From VAXT01 sp035318925 (GTDB lineage Bacteria > Actinomycetota > Thermoleophilia > Gaiellales > Gaiellaceae), in the NCBI GenBank assembly GCA_035318925.1, contig DATHDS010000025.1, forward strand, positions 31,082-95,081: a stretch of 64,000 bases of DNA, read 5' to 3'. The notes beneath the pieces are model-generated. The model saw only the letters and a list, made by a program, of their open reading frames with translations. It was not told the DNA's origin and ran no database searches. Both the position numbers and the translations under genes were made by a program. Each line of letters opens with the position of its first letter. Within the stretch, counting starts at the first letter, position 1. Below, piece by piece: positions 19,743 to 26,898 of this stretch.

Positions 19743-20192
19743 ATGGACATCCGACCGGCCCGGGATGGCGAGGTGGACGCGATCGCCGAGCTCTATGCCC
19801 GTTCGCAACGCCGCATGACCTACCTCCCGCCCATGCCCGACGAGCACATCCCGCTCGTCGCCGGGATGATCGGCCGCCACGACGAGCTCTGGCTTGCCGA
19901 GGAAGAGGGGCGCATCCTCGGGTTCGTCTCCATCGACCATTCGCAGTCCGACGGCTGGGAGGTGCTCGAGCGGCTATTCGTCGAGCCCGACGTGCAGAAC
20001 CGGGGAATCGGCACGGCCCTCCTCGAGCAGGCAAAGGCGCTGCGGCCGGACGGTCTTGTGCTCTGGCTGTTCCAGAAGAACACGGGGGCAATCCGCTTCT
20101 ATGAGCGGCACGGCTTCAGACTCGTGAAGCTCACCGACGGCGCCGAGAACATGGAACACGAGCCGGACGCGCTCTATGAGTGGCGGCCCTAG
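19743..20192 (+). CDS. GNAT-family N-acetyltransferase
   Basis: This is a 149-residue single-domain GNAT protein. The acetyl-CoA-binding motif A is seen as LFVEPDVQNRGIGTALL (Q/RxxGxG/A), followed by the typical C-terminal NTGAIRFYERHGF strand-helix. The ATG at 19743 gives a clean GNAT N-terminus (MDIRPARDGEVDAI). The gene diverges from the cobalamin adenosyltransferase gene. The acceptor substrate cannot be predicted. Confidence 0.92.
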   Translation: MDIRPARDGEVDAIAELYARSQRRMTYLPPMPDEHIPLVAGMIGRHDELWLAEEEGRILGFVSIDHSQSDGWEVLERLFVEPDVQNRGIGTALLEQAKALRPDGLVLWLFQKNTGAIRFYERHGFRLVKLTDGAENMEHEPDALYEWRP

Positions 20193-20212
20193 CCCCCGAA
20201 CTTCTGGCTGCA

Positions 20213-21376
20213 CTATCCCTGCGCCAGGGCCGGCTCCTGGAGGCCGAGGATCGAGCGTGCGATGACGAGCCGCTGGATCTCGCTTGTGCCCTCGTAGATC
20301 TCCGTGATCTTCGCGTCGCGGTAGTAGCGCTCGACCGGGAACTCCTTCGTGTAGCCGTACCCGCCTAGGATCTGGATCGCCTCGCCGGTCTGGCGCCGCG
20401 CCATCTCCGAGGCAAACAGCTTCGCCTTCGCGCCCGCTTCCGTGTGCGGGCGGCCCTGCTGCTTGAGCCAGGCGGCCCGGTAGATGAGCAGGCGGGCGGC
20501 GTCGATCTGGGTCGCCATGTCGGCGAGCTTCCACTGGATGGCCTGGAACTCGGCGATGCGCTTGCCGAACTGCTTGCGCTCGAGCGCGTAGTTCCGCGCA
20601 AAGTCGTACGCGGCCTGGGCGATCCCGAGGGCCTGGGCGCCGATCCCGATCCGGCCGCCGTCGAGCGTCGCCATCGCGACGGCGAAGCCCTTCCCCTCCT
20701 CGTGCAGTATCCGGTCCCGCGCCACGTGGGCGCCGTCAACGGCGATCGAGTTCGTGACGGAGGAGTTGAGGCCGAGCTTCTCCTCCTCCCCGGTGACGCG
20801 GATGTGATCCGCGTCGAGGATGAACGCGGAGACCCCCTTGGCACCCGGCGTCTCCGGGTCCGTCCGCGCGAAGAGCAGGAACGTCCCTGCGAAGCGGGCG
20901 GTCGAGATGAACTGCTTCGTGCCGGAGATCGTCCAGCCGTCCTCTGCCGGCGTGGCGCTCGTCCGTAGCGAGCCCGCATCCGATCCCGCTTCGGTCTCGG
21001 TGAGCGCGAAGGCGCCGAGCACCTCGCCGCGGGCGAGCGGCGGCACGAAGCGGGAGCGCTGCTCGTTGGTGCCGAAGGTGAGGATCGGGAGCGTGACGGC
21101 GCTCGTGTGCACGGCGACCGTGACGCCGACTCCGGCGTCGGCACGCGACAGCTCCTCCAGGACGAGGATGTACGAGAGGAAATCCGCGCCCGCCCCGCCG
21201 TACTCCTCGGGCACGCAGGCGCCCATCAGCCCCAGCTCGGCGAGCTTCCCGAAGAGCTCCTTCGGAAAGTGGTGCTCGCGGTCCCACTGGGCGGCGTGCG
21301 GCTCGATCTCGGCAGCCGCGAACTCGCGTGTCAGGCTCTGGATCTCTCGTTGGTCGGCAGTCAGCTCGAAGTCCAC
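20213..21376 (-). CDS. Acyl-CoA dehydrogenase
   Basis: The protein has 387 residues, full length for a soluble ACAD. The FAD and substrate motifs are present (FALTETEAGSDAGSL; WTISGTKQFIS), and the catalytic glutamate of the short/medium-chain enzymes is in IYEGTSEIQR near residue 366. It oxidises acyl-CoA to trans-2-enoyl-CoA and passes electrons to ETF. With the nearby 3-hydroxyacyl-CoA dehydrogenase and thiolase genes on the same strand it forms a partial beta-oxidation or short-chain acyl-CoA set, although the XRE/nucleotidyltransferase pair interrupts the cluster. Confidence 0.96.
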   Translation of the reverse strand: MDFELTADQREIQSLTREFAAAEIEPHAAQWDREHHFPKELFGKLAELGLMGACVPEEYGGAGADFLSYILVLEELSRADAGVGVTVAVHTSAVTLPILTFGTNEQRSRFVPPLARGEVLGAFALTETEAGSDAGSLRTSATPAEDGWTISGTKQFISTARFAGTFLLFARTDPETPGAKGVSAFILDADHIRVTGEEEKLGLNSSVTNSIAVDGAHVARDRILHEEGKGFAVAMATLDGGRIGIGAQALGIAQAAYDFARNYALERKQFGKRIAEFQAIQWKLADMATQIDAARLLIYRAAWLKQQGRPHTEAGAKAKLFASEMARRQTGEAIQILGGYGYTKEFPVERYYRDAKITEIYEGTSEIQRLVIARSILGLQEPALAQG

Positions 21377-21383
21377 GCGGCGA

Positions 21384-21441
21384 GTATACGGCTGTCCTAT
21401 TATGACATGTATGTTATAACGAATAGAACGTATCTGTTATC
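21384..21441 (+). promoter_or_regulatory. AT-rich promoter/operator region of the XRE gene
   Basis: This is the most AT-rich stretch nearby in otherwise GC-rich DNA. It contains the 8-bp palindrome GTTATAAC (21413-21420), a second GTTAT at 21436 that forms an inverted pair with ATAAC, and repeated GTAT words. It lies just before the XRE-family regulator, as expected for a negatively autoregulated toxin-antitoxin promoter. The function is inferred from composition and position only. Confidence 0.35.
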
Positions 21442-21450
21442 CTCCAGGCA

Positions 21451-21765
21451 ATGGGCAGCGGAGACCTCCTACGCACGGCCCGCCTTCGCGCAGGCCTGAC
21501 CCAAGATCAGCTCGGCCGAGCCGTCGGCCGGTCTCAGTCTGCGATCGCCAGGTGGGAGAGCGGTCACGTTCAGCCGAGCCTCGAGACCCTGCGCGAGCTG
21601 ATCCGGGCGTGTCGGCTCGAGGTGACCTTTGGGCTCGCGAACTTCGACGACTCCTACGACTCGTTCATCAACGGGCTCCTCGATATGAGTCCGGGCGAAC
21701 GAGTCGCGGATTCAATCGCGCGAGAGCTCGTCTACGCGCGGATCCGAGGCAAGGCCGTTGCCTGA
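21451..21765 (+). CDS. XRE-family helix-turn-helix protein, probable antitoxin
   Basis: The protein has 104 residues. Residues 3-55 form a clear Cro/C1-type HTH (LRTARLRAGLTQDQLGRAVG, then SQSAIARWESGHVQPSLETL). The C-terminal half has no recognised fold. The stop overlaps by 8 nt the TTG start of a nucleotidyltransferase-fold protein, so the two are made together. A small HTH protein upstream of and coupled to an MNT/AbiEii-like protein is a typical toxin-antitoxin layout, which makes this the likely antitoxin and autorepressor. Confidence 0.88.
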   Translation: MGSGDLLRTARLRAGLTQDQLGRAVGRSQSAIARWESGHVQPSLETLRELIRACRLEVTFGLANFDDSYDSFINGLLDMSPGERVADSIARELVYARIRGKAVA

Positions 21766-22264
21766 GCTCCGCTTTGGCGACATCCTTCGCGTCCTCAAGG
21801 AGCATGACGTGCGTTTCGTCGTGATCGGAGCCATCGCCGCGATCGCACAGGGCTATCCACTCACCACGCAGGACATCGACATCACGCCTGCGCGTGATCC
21901 AGACAACCTCGAACGCCTCGCCGCAGCGCTTCGGGAACTGGACGCCCGTCTTCGCACCCCGAAAGACGACGAAGGAGTCGCGTTCCCCATCGATGCACAA
22001 ATGTTGGGAAACGCCGACATGTGGACACTGCGAACGCCGTTCGGCGACCTCGACGTGAGCTATGTGCCTTCAGGCACCCACGGCTACGAGGACCTCCGGC
22101 GAGATGCTCGAACCGAGACGATCGAAGGCGTCGAAGTCGCCATCTCGTCTCTCGTCGACATCATTCGCTCAAAGGAGGCGGCCGGGCGAGTCAAGGATCA
22201 AGCCCAGCTGCCCGCTCTCCGACGAACCCTCGAGTTGGTTCGTGGACGCGAACGTCAGTCGTAG
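21758..22264 (+). CDS. Nucleotidyltransferase-fold protein (AbiEii/MNT-like), probable toxin
   Basis: The protein has 168 residues and starts at a TTG inside the upstream XRE gene. The N-terminal VIGAIAAIAQGYPLTTQDIDI segment resembles the nucleotidyltransferase core (Gly/Ala-rich helix followed by a T-x-DID metal-binding strand); a third acidic strand may be DLDVSYVP. The C-terminal IRSKEAAGRVKDQAQLPAL segment is typical of the AbiEii/DUF1814-like branch. The paired organisation with an XRE protein suggests a type II- or IV-like toxin-antitoxin unit. The target (tRNA, protein or nucleotide) is unknown. The 3' end overlaps the convergent dehydrogenase gene by 10 nt. Confidence 0.82.
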   Translation: MPELRFGDILRVLKEHDVRFVVIGAIAAIAQGYPLTTQDIDITPARDPDNLERLAAALRELDARLRTPKDDEGVAFPIDAQMLGNADMWTLRTPFGDLDVSYVPSGTHGYEDLRRDARTETIEGVEVAISSLVDIIRSKEAAGRVKDQAQLPALRRTLELVRGRERQS

Positions 22265-23088
22265 CGGTAGAAGCCCTCGCCTGACTTGCGCCCGAGCCGG
22301 CCGGCGGCGACGTGTTCCCGGAGCAGCGGGCAGGGCTCGTACCGCCCGTCGCCCAGGCCGTCGCGGAGCACCTCCATGATCGCGACGCAGGTGTCGAGGC
22401 CGATCAGGTCGGCGAGCGCGAGCGGCCCCATGGGGTGTGCGAACCCGAGCTTCGCGATCGTGTCGATCGCCTCGGCTTCGGCAACGCCCTCGTGGAGCGC
22501 CCAGACGGCTTCGTTGATGAACGGCATCAGGATCCGGTTCGAGACGAAGCCGGGGAAGTCGTTCGCCACCGCAGGCGTCTTGCCGAGCTCGCGCGCGAGC
22601 TCCGTGATCGCCTCAGCGGTCTCGTCCGAGGTCTCGCGGCCACGCACGACCTCGACGAGCGACATGACAGGCACCGGGTTGAAGAAGTGCATGCCGATCA
22701 CGCGGTCCGGCCGGACGGTCGCGGCGGCTAGAGTCGAGATCGGAATCGAGGACGTGTTCGACGCGAGCACGGCCTCTGCGGGCAGCGTCTCGTCGGCGCG
22801 CCGGAAGACGTCCTCCTTGACGGCCGCATCCTCGACGACGGCCTCGACCATCAGATCGGCCGCGACGAGCTCGTCCACTGGCTCGACCCGGCCCAGCACC
22901 TCGTCGGGGTCGGCCCCGCCCTTCTCGGCGATCTTGCCCAGACTGCGGCGCATTGTCTCGAGACCGTGCTCGACCGCTCCAGGAGCAGCGTCGTAGAGCG
23001 AGACGCGCCGGCCGGAGCCGGCGACGACCTGGGCGATGCCGCCGCCCATCTGGCCCGCGCCGACCACGAGAACGTGCCCGAATCTCAC
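22255..23088 (-). CDS. 3-hydroxyacyl-CoA (3-hydroxybutyryl-CoA) dehydrogenase
   Basis: The protein has 277 residues, the usual length of the single-function family. The NAD-binding Rossmann motif GAGQMGGGIAQ is at the N-terminus, ASNTSSIPI follows, then HFFNPVPVM with the catalytic His, and NDFPGFVSNRI at the domain boundary. It interconverts 3-hydroxyacyl-CoA and 3-ketoacyl-CoA. It lies 9 nt downstream of a small membrane-protein gene and is in the same orientation as the thiolase, consistent with a short acyl-CoA metabolism cluster. Confidence 0.95.
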   Translation of the reverse strand: MRFGHVLVVGAGQMGGGIAQVVAGSGRRVSLYDAAPGAVEHGLETMRRSLGKIAEKGGADPDEVLGRVEPVDELVAADLMVEAVVEDAAVKEDVFRRADETLPAEAVLASNTSSIPISTLAAATVRPDRVIGMHFFNPVPVMSLVEVVRGRETSDETAEAITELARELGKTPAVANDFPGFVSNRILMPFINEAVWALHEGVAEAEAIDTIAKLGFAHPMGPLALADLIGLDTCVAIMEVLRDGLGDGRYEPCPLLREHVAAGRLGRKSGEGFYRYD

Positions 23089-23097
23089 GCGCGGAGG

Positions 23098-23418
23098 CTA
23101 CTCGCGAGGCAGGTCTTCGCGCCGCCCCATGGCGACCGGAACGAGCAGCACCGCGACGATGATCCCAATGAAGAACACGAACGACAGCGGGTCCGCGTCC
23201 CTGTGCCGTTTGAACCCCCCAGATGGCTCACACGACTGCTCGCCGGCACTGGCCGCATGCCCGGCGATCGCAGGCGTGGCGGCAGGCGCACAGGGATACG
23301 CAGCGGCAGGCCCAGCCCAAACGCTCAGAGCCAGAAGCAGAGGGAGGACGACGAGAATCAGCCGTCCGACGAGCGCCGGCCGACGCGGCGGCGTGCGTCC
23401 GGAATTGCCGCAGTGCAT
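23098..23418 (-). CDS. Small putative membrane/exported protein
   Basis: The protein has 106 residues and I recognise no family. There is a basic N-terminus, a hydrophobic segment with a possible signal cleavage site (LILVVLPLLLALSVWAGPAAA), a short polar middle with two cysteines that could form a disulfide, and a second hydrophobic helix (FVFFIGIIVAVLLVPVAMG). It precedes the 3-hydroxyacyl-CoA dehydrogenase gene by 9 nt on the same strand. It is supported by its membrane-protein character and position only. Confidence 0.5.
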   Translation of the reverse strand: MHCGNSGRTPPRRPALVGRLILVVLPLLLALSVWAGPAAAYPCAPAATPAIAGHAASAGEQSCEPSGGFKRHRDADPLSFVFFIGIIVAVLLVPVAMGRREDLPRE

Positions 23419-23503
23419 GTGTACTCAGTAGGACCGATATTTCGCCCCTGTGTTGGCCATCCGACGCAAGATCACTCGTTCGAGGTAGGTCCTGACTAGC
23501 CAC

Positions 23504-23524
23504 GTCCAGGGCCAGGCCCTGGAC
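23504..23524. repeat. Perfect 10-bp-arm intergenic palindrome
   Basis: The arms GTCCAGGGCC and GGCCCTGGAC flank a single A. It sits just beyond the 3' end of the thiolase gene (minus strand), so it may end transcription, but no T-tract follows. It resembles the palindromes at 24731 and 30351 in having TCC arms and a GCCAGG/GCCTGG centre. Confidence 0.6.
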
Positions 23525-23533
23525 AGGTCCTGT

Positions 23534-24685
23534 TCAGACTTCGAGGAGGAGGGCGTCGCCCTGGCCGCCGCCGGAGCAGATTGCGGCTAGCCCGAGGCCG
23601 CCGCCGTTGCGGCGGAGCTCGTGCACCATCGTGCCGAGGATCCGTGCGCCCGAGGCCCCGATCGGATGGCCGAGCGCGACCGCGCCGCCGTTCACGTTCA
23701 CCTTCTCCTCGTCGGCCCCGAGCATCTTCGCCGAGTTGAGGACGACCGAAGAAAACGCCTCGTTCAGCTCGACTCGCTCGACGTCGTCGATCGTCTTCCC
23801 GGCCTTGTCGAGCGCCATCGCACCCGCCTTCGCCGGCGTGCGCGCGAGGTAGGCGAAGTCGTCGGCGACGTAGCCCTGCGAGACGATCGTCGCCAGGATC
23901 TCGAGCCCACGCTTGCGCGCGAACTCTTCGCTCGTGACGATCACCGCGCCGGCGCCGTCGTTCACGCCGGGCGCATTCCCCGCGGTGGTCGTCCCCTGGG
24001 GGTCGTAGACCGGCGGCAGCGCGGCGAGCTTCTCGAGCGAGGTATCCCGCCGGGGCCCCTCGTCTGTGTCGACGTCGCCGACGGGAACGATCTCGTCGGC
24101 GAAACGGCCCTCGTCGATCGCCTTGACCGCGCGCTCGTGTGAGCGCAGCGCCCAGCGATCCTGGTCCTCGCGCGAGATACCGAGCTCCCGGCTCACGAAC
24201 GAGGCCTGCTCGACCATGCGAAGCCCGTCGAAAGTCGACGTCAGACCGTCGTGCTGCATCGAGTCGATCAGCGTGCCGTCACCGAGGCGATAACCGAAGC
24301 GGGCCTTCTCGAGCAGGTACGGCGCGTTGGACATCGACTCCATGCCGCCCGTGACGATCACGTCGAGGTCGCCCGCGCGGATCATTGCGTCCGCGATCTC
24401 GACGGCGCGGATCGATGACGCACACACCTTGTTGACGGTGTCGGAGCCGACCTCCTTCGGGATCCCCGCGCCGACCGCGGCCTGGCGCGCGGGCGCCTGG
24501 CCCACTCCGGCCTGGAGCACCTCGCCCATGATCACGTACTCGACCTCCGCGGGCTCGAGCCCGGCGCGCTCGAGCGCGGCCTTGATTGCGATCGCGCCAA
24601 GCTCGGGCGCCTTGTACCCGGCAAGGCTGCCGCCGAGCTTCCCGAACGGCGTGCGAGCGGTAGAAACGATGACGGATCGAGCCAT
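23534..24685 (-). CDS. Acetyl-CoA C-acetyltransferase (thiolase)
   Basis: The protein has 383 residues. The acyl-accepting cysteine is in NKVCASSIRA (Cys88), the GHPIGASGARI box carries the catalytic His, and the second active-site Cys is in CSGGGQGDALLLE at the C-terminus. All catalytic elements are intact. It condenses two acetyl-CoA or cleaves 3-ketoacyl-CoA, working with the hydroxyacyl-CoA dehydrogenase and acyl-CoA dehydrogenase encoded nearby. Whether it works for degradation or for synthesis (for example polyhydroxybutyrate) cannot be told. Confidence 0.95.
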   Translation of the reverse strand: MARSVIVSTARTPFGKLGGSLAGYKAPELGAIAIKAALERAGLEPAEVEYVIMGEVLQAGVGQAPARQAAVGAGIPKEVGSDTVNKVCASSIRAVEIADAMIRAGDLDVIVTGGMESMSNAPYLLEKARFGYRLGDGTLIDSMQHDGLTSTFDGLRMVEQASFVSRELGISREDQDRWALRSHERAVKAIDEGRFADEIVPVGDVDTDEGPRRDTSLEKLAALPPVYDPQGTTTAGNAPGVNDGAGAVIVTSEEFARKRGLEILATIVSQGYVADDFAYLARTPAKAGAMALDKAGKTIDDVERVELNEAFSSVVLNSAKMLGADEEKVNVNGGAVALGHPIGASGARILGTMVHELRRNGGGLGLAAICSGGGQGDALLLEV

Positions 24686-24730
24686 AGCGAGAGCCTAACT
24701 GTCGGGCCAAACGCCACAAAAGCGGCCGGG

Positions 24731-24759
24731 CCATGTCCGGTGCCTGGCACCGGACATGG
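24731..24759. repeat. Perfect 14-bp-arm palindrome between tandem genes
   Basis: The arms CCATGTCCGGTGCC and GGCACCGGACATGG flank a single T. It lies 53 nt past the stop of the dienelactone hydrolase gene and about 45 nt before the thiolase start, both on the minus strand. It could be a terminator without a T-tract or a dispersed palindromic repeat. Its core recalls the palindromes at 23504 and 30351. Confidence 0.65.
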
Positions 24760-24811
24760 CTCCTCGAGCCCCGGCCGAACCCGAGATTCCGCACAACCGA
24801 GCCATCCGGGG

Positions 24812-25561
24812 TTAACCGCCGTAGCGCTCGATGAAGTCGAGCACCCGCTGCCAGGCATCGGCCGAGTCGTCGGCGAACTCCTCGTAGCGGCGGTCGAAGA
24901 AGCTGTGCGGCGCCCCGGGGTATGTGACCACCTCGTGCTCGACCCCGGCTGTGGTCAGCGCCTCATCGAACTCGGCATTGAGCTCGGCCGTGATGTTCTG
25001 ATCCTCCCCCGCCTGGAGCGCCAGGATCGGAGCGTCGATCTCGCGGGCACGCTGCGTCGGGCCGGGCGACTCGCGCTGCGCCGGGTTGCCGTAGAAGCCA
25101 ACCGCGCCGGCCAGGCCGTGGCCGCCCGCAGCCGACAGCCACGAGTTGCGGCCGCCGAAGCAGAAGCCGACGGTGAAGATCGAGCTGCTGCCGGCCTCGC
25201 GGAGCCACTCGACCGCGGCGCGCACGTCGACCTGGATCCCCTCCGGGGTCGTCTGCGCGACGTGCTCCATGTACTCGAAGTCGTCTCCGCGCTTCTCGGT
25301 GCCCGCCGTGCGGCCGAAGTAGTCGATCGCGACGGCGGCAAGCCCCCTCTCCGCAAAGCGGAGAGCGAGCTCCTCGTAGAAGCGGTAGAGACCACGGACG
25401 TCGGGGAGGATGACGACCCCATTTCCGCTGGGCTCCTCCGGGGCTGCAGCGAACGTGGCGAACCGGTTCCCGTCGGCGCTCTCGAGGATGAGATCGCGAT
25501 GCTCGATGGCACCGCCTTCGATCGGCGGGATCGGCGGCAACGAGTCCAGCTGGAAGCACAT
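24812..25561 (-). CDS. Dienelactone hydrolase family protein
   Basis: The protein has 249 residues with an alpha/beta-hydrolase fold. The cysteine nucleophile elbow is GFCFGGRN, the acid is likely the Asp of LALQAGEDQN, and the His is in YPGAPHSFFDRR. This Cys-Asp-His triad is the mark of the dienelactone hydrolase family, which hydrolyses lactones or esters such as dienelactone in chloroaromatic breakdown. No aromatic-degradation genes accompany it, so the substrate is open. Confidence 0.92.
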   Translation of the reverse strand: MCFQLDSLPPIPPIEGGAIEHRDLILESADGNRFATFAAAPEEPSGNGVVILPDVRGLYRFYEELALRFAERGLAAVAIDYFGRTAGTEKRGDDFEYMEHVAQTTPEGIQVDVRAAVEWLREAGSSSIFTVGFCFGGRNSWLSAAGGHGLAGAVGFYGNPAQRESPGPTQRAREIDAPILALQAGEDQNITAELNAEFDEALTTAGVEHEVVTYPGAPHSFFDRRYEEFADDSADAWQRVLDFIERYGG

Positions 25562-25604
25562 GCGGCGACCCTATACGCCGAGGAGAGCCTGTAATCATCC
25601 CGCC

Positions 25605-25910
25605 GTGTGCACGGGCATTCGCCTCGGGCTGGTGGGCTGCGGAAGGTGGGGAAGATTCATCCTCCGCGACCTCGTCGCGCTCGGCGCGAGGTGACGGTCG
25701 CCGCACGTTCAGCGGACGGCAGGGCTGCCGCACTCGAGGGGGGCGGCGCGAACGTGGTCGAGCGCGTGGATGACCTCCCGGAGATCGAGGGAATCGTTGT
25801 CGCGACGCCAACGCCGACGCATGCCGAGGTCGTGGAGCGCGCCCTCGAGCAGGGGGTGCCGGTTTTCGTCGAGAAGCCCCTCACCGACGACCTCGCGGCG
25901 GCCGGCCGGC
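25605..25910 (+). pseudogene. Truncated Gfo/Idh/MocA oxidoreductase remnant
   Basis: From a GTG at 25605 the sequence reads the start of a nucleotide-binding domain (IRLGLVGCGRWGRFILRDL). It then hits a stop at 25692 caused by a missing base, and continues in another frame with the rest of the N-terminal domain: VVERVDDLPEIEGIVVATP, then TPTHAEVV and the family hallmark VEKPLTDD. Beyond about 25910 the sequence is antisense to an epimerase remnant and no C-terminal catalytic domain follows. Both truncation and frameshift are visible, so this is a non-functional relic. Confidence 0.75.
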
Positions 25911-26290
25911 TTGTCGTCGGGGTCCCAGTACTCGGTGACGGCGTAGATGTGCAGCGACGGCTCGCGGAAGTAGAAGCCGTGCGCAAGGCCGCGCGGGATG
26001 ACGAGCGAGGCGGGCTCGTCGCCGCTCAGCTCGACCATCGCCGAGAGCCCCTCGGTCGGAGAATCTTGCCGAAGGTCACCCAGCCCCACGGAAGCTCGTC
26101 CGTACGGGAGAGTGAGGTAGTCCTCGTGCCGGACGTGGACGTGGACACCGCGGAGCACGCCCGCTTCCGAGCGAACCGCATTCCACTGAATCGCGCGACG
26201 CCGGTCTCCCATTCGAGCCGGTAGAGCTCTGGAAGACGCCGCGCTCGTCCGCGTGCGCGTTGAGCGACCGCAAGAGAGTCCCGCCCGGGA
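25910..26290 (-). pseudogene. dTDP-4-dehydrorhamnose 3,5-epimerase-like (RmlC) remnant
   Basis: On the minus strand three frames in turn give an RmlC-like cupin: LLRSLNAHADERGVF, then ELYRLEWETGVARF, then QWNAVRSEAGVLRGVHVHV. The last frame continues through VIPRGLAHGFYF to EYWDPDD, where similarity ends. Two frameshifts and the loss of the C-terminal end make it a pseudogene. It converges on the Gfo/Idh/MocA remnant and the two abut near 25910. Such genes normally sit together in nucleotide-sugar clusters, so this is probably the scar of a deleted locus. Confidence 0.72.
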
Positions 26291-26360
26291 GGGGCGCAGG
26301 AGGAGCCACGATCACGCGGCCGTTATATCGCGTTCCTCCTGCGCCGCGGTACGAAGTGGG

Positions 26361-26738
26361 TTAGCTGACCCTGAAGAACCCGTGCATCATCGACTCGTGG
26401 ACCGAGCAGTAGAACGACCACCTGCCGCGCTTGAGCGTGATGGTGATCGTCTTCGTTCCCGTGAACGCCGTTCCGGTCACGTGCTTCTCGATCTTCGGCT
26501 TCGGGCTCTCACGCTCGAGCGTGAAATTGTGGATCGCTGACCGGTCCGTGACGGTCACCCTGTAGGTCCCGGCCTTCAGGGACGTGAATCTCTTGCCGCC
26601 TTTCCTGAGGGAGATCGTAAAGCCGGGGCCGACGACGCCCTTCAGCGTGGGCGTCGAGGCGCGCTGTCCAAGCGCGCTTGCAGCCAGGCCAACGGAGAGC
26701 GCGAACGCCGCGCCGGCGAGAACGAGGATTCTGGTCAT
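26361..26738 (-). CDS. Secreted cupredoxin-like (blue copper) protein
   Basis: The protein has 125 residues with an N-terminal signal peptide (LVLAGAAFALSVGLAASALG). The mature part has a plastocyanin-like arrangement: His70 in IHNFTL, then a C-terminal Cys111-x-x-His114 with Met117/118 (YCSVHESMMHGFF), enough for a type 1 copper site. It may carry electrons or bind copper outside the cell. The copA-csoR operon lies 4 kb away on the same strand but is not linked to it. A short basic loop separates the strands. Confidence 0.85.
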   Translation of the reverse strand: MTRILVLAGAAFALSVGLAASALGQRASTPTLKGVVGPGFTISLRKGGKRFTSLKAGTYRVTVTDRSAIHNFTLERESPKPKIEKHVTGTAFTGTKTITITLKRGRWSFYCSVHESMMHGFFRVS

Positions 26739-26898
26739 ACGGAGCTCCTTTACGAGGTGGTCCCTTCTTCATCCCCCTTACGGCGCCCGGACGTCCTCGG
26801 TTTCCTCAACTGACGTGTGGCTACGATCAGATGGCGGGCCGTCGCCCGCCCGTCGCCATGGAACCGATGCCTTTCCCATCCGTCAGTAGGAGCACGCC

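Noticed and set aside
22953..23499. Plus-strand frames over the small membrane-protein gene
   Set aside because: The composition is that of antisense frames; the minus-strand frame has ordered hydrophobic segments.
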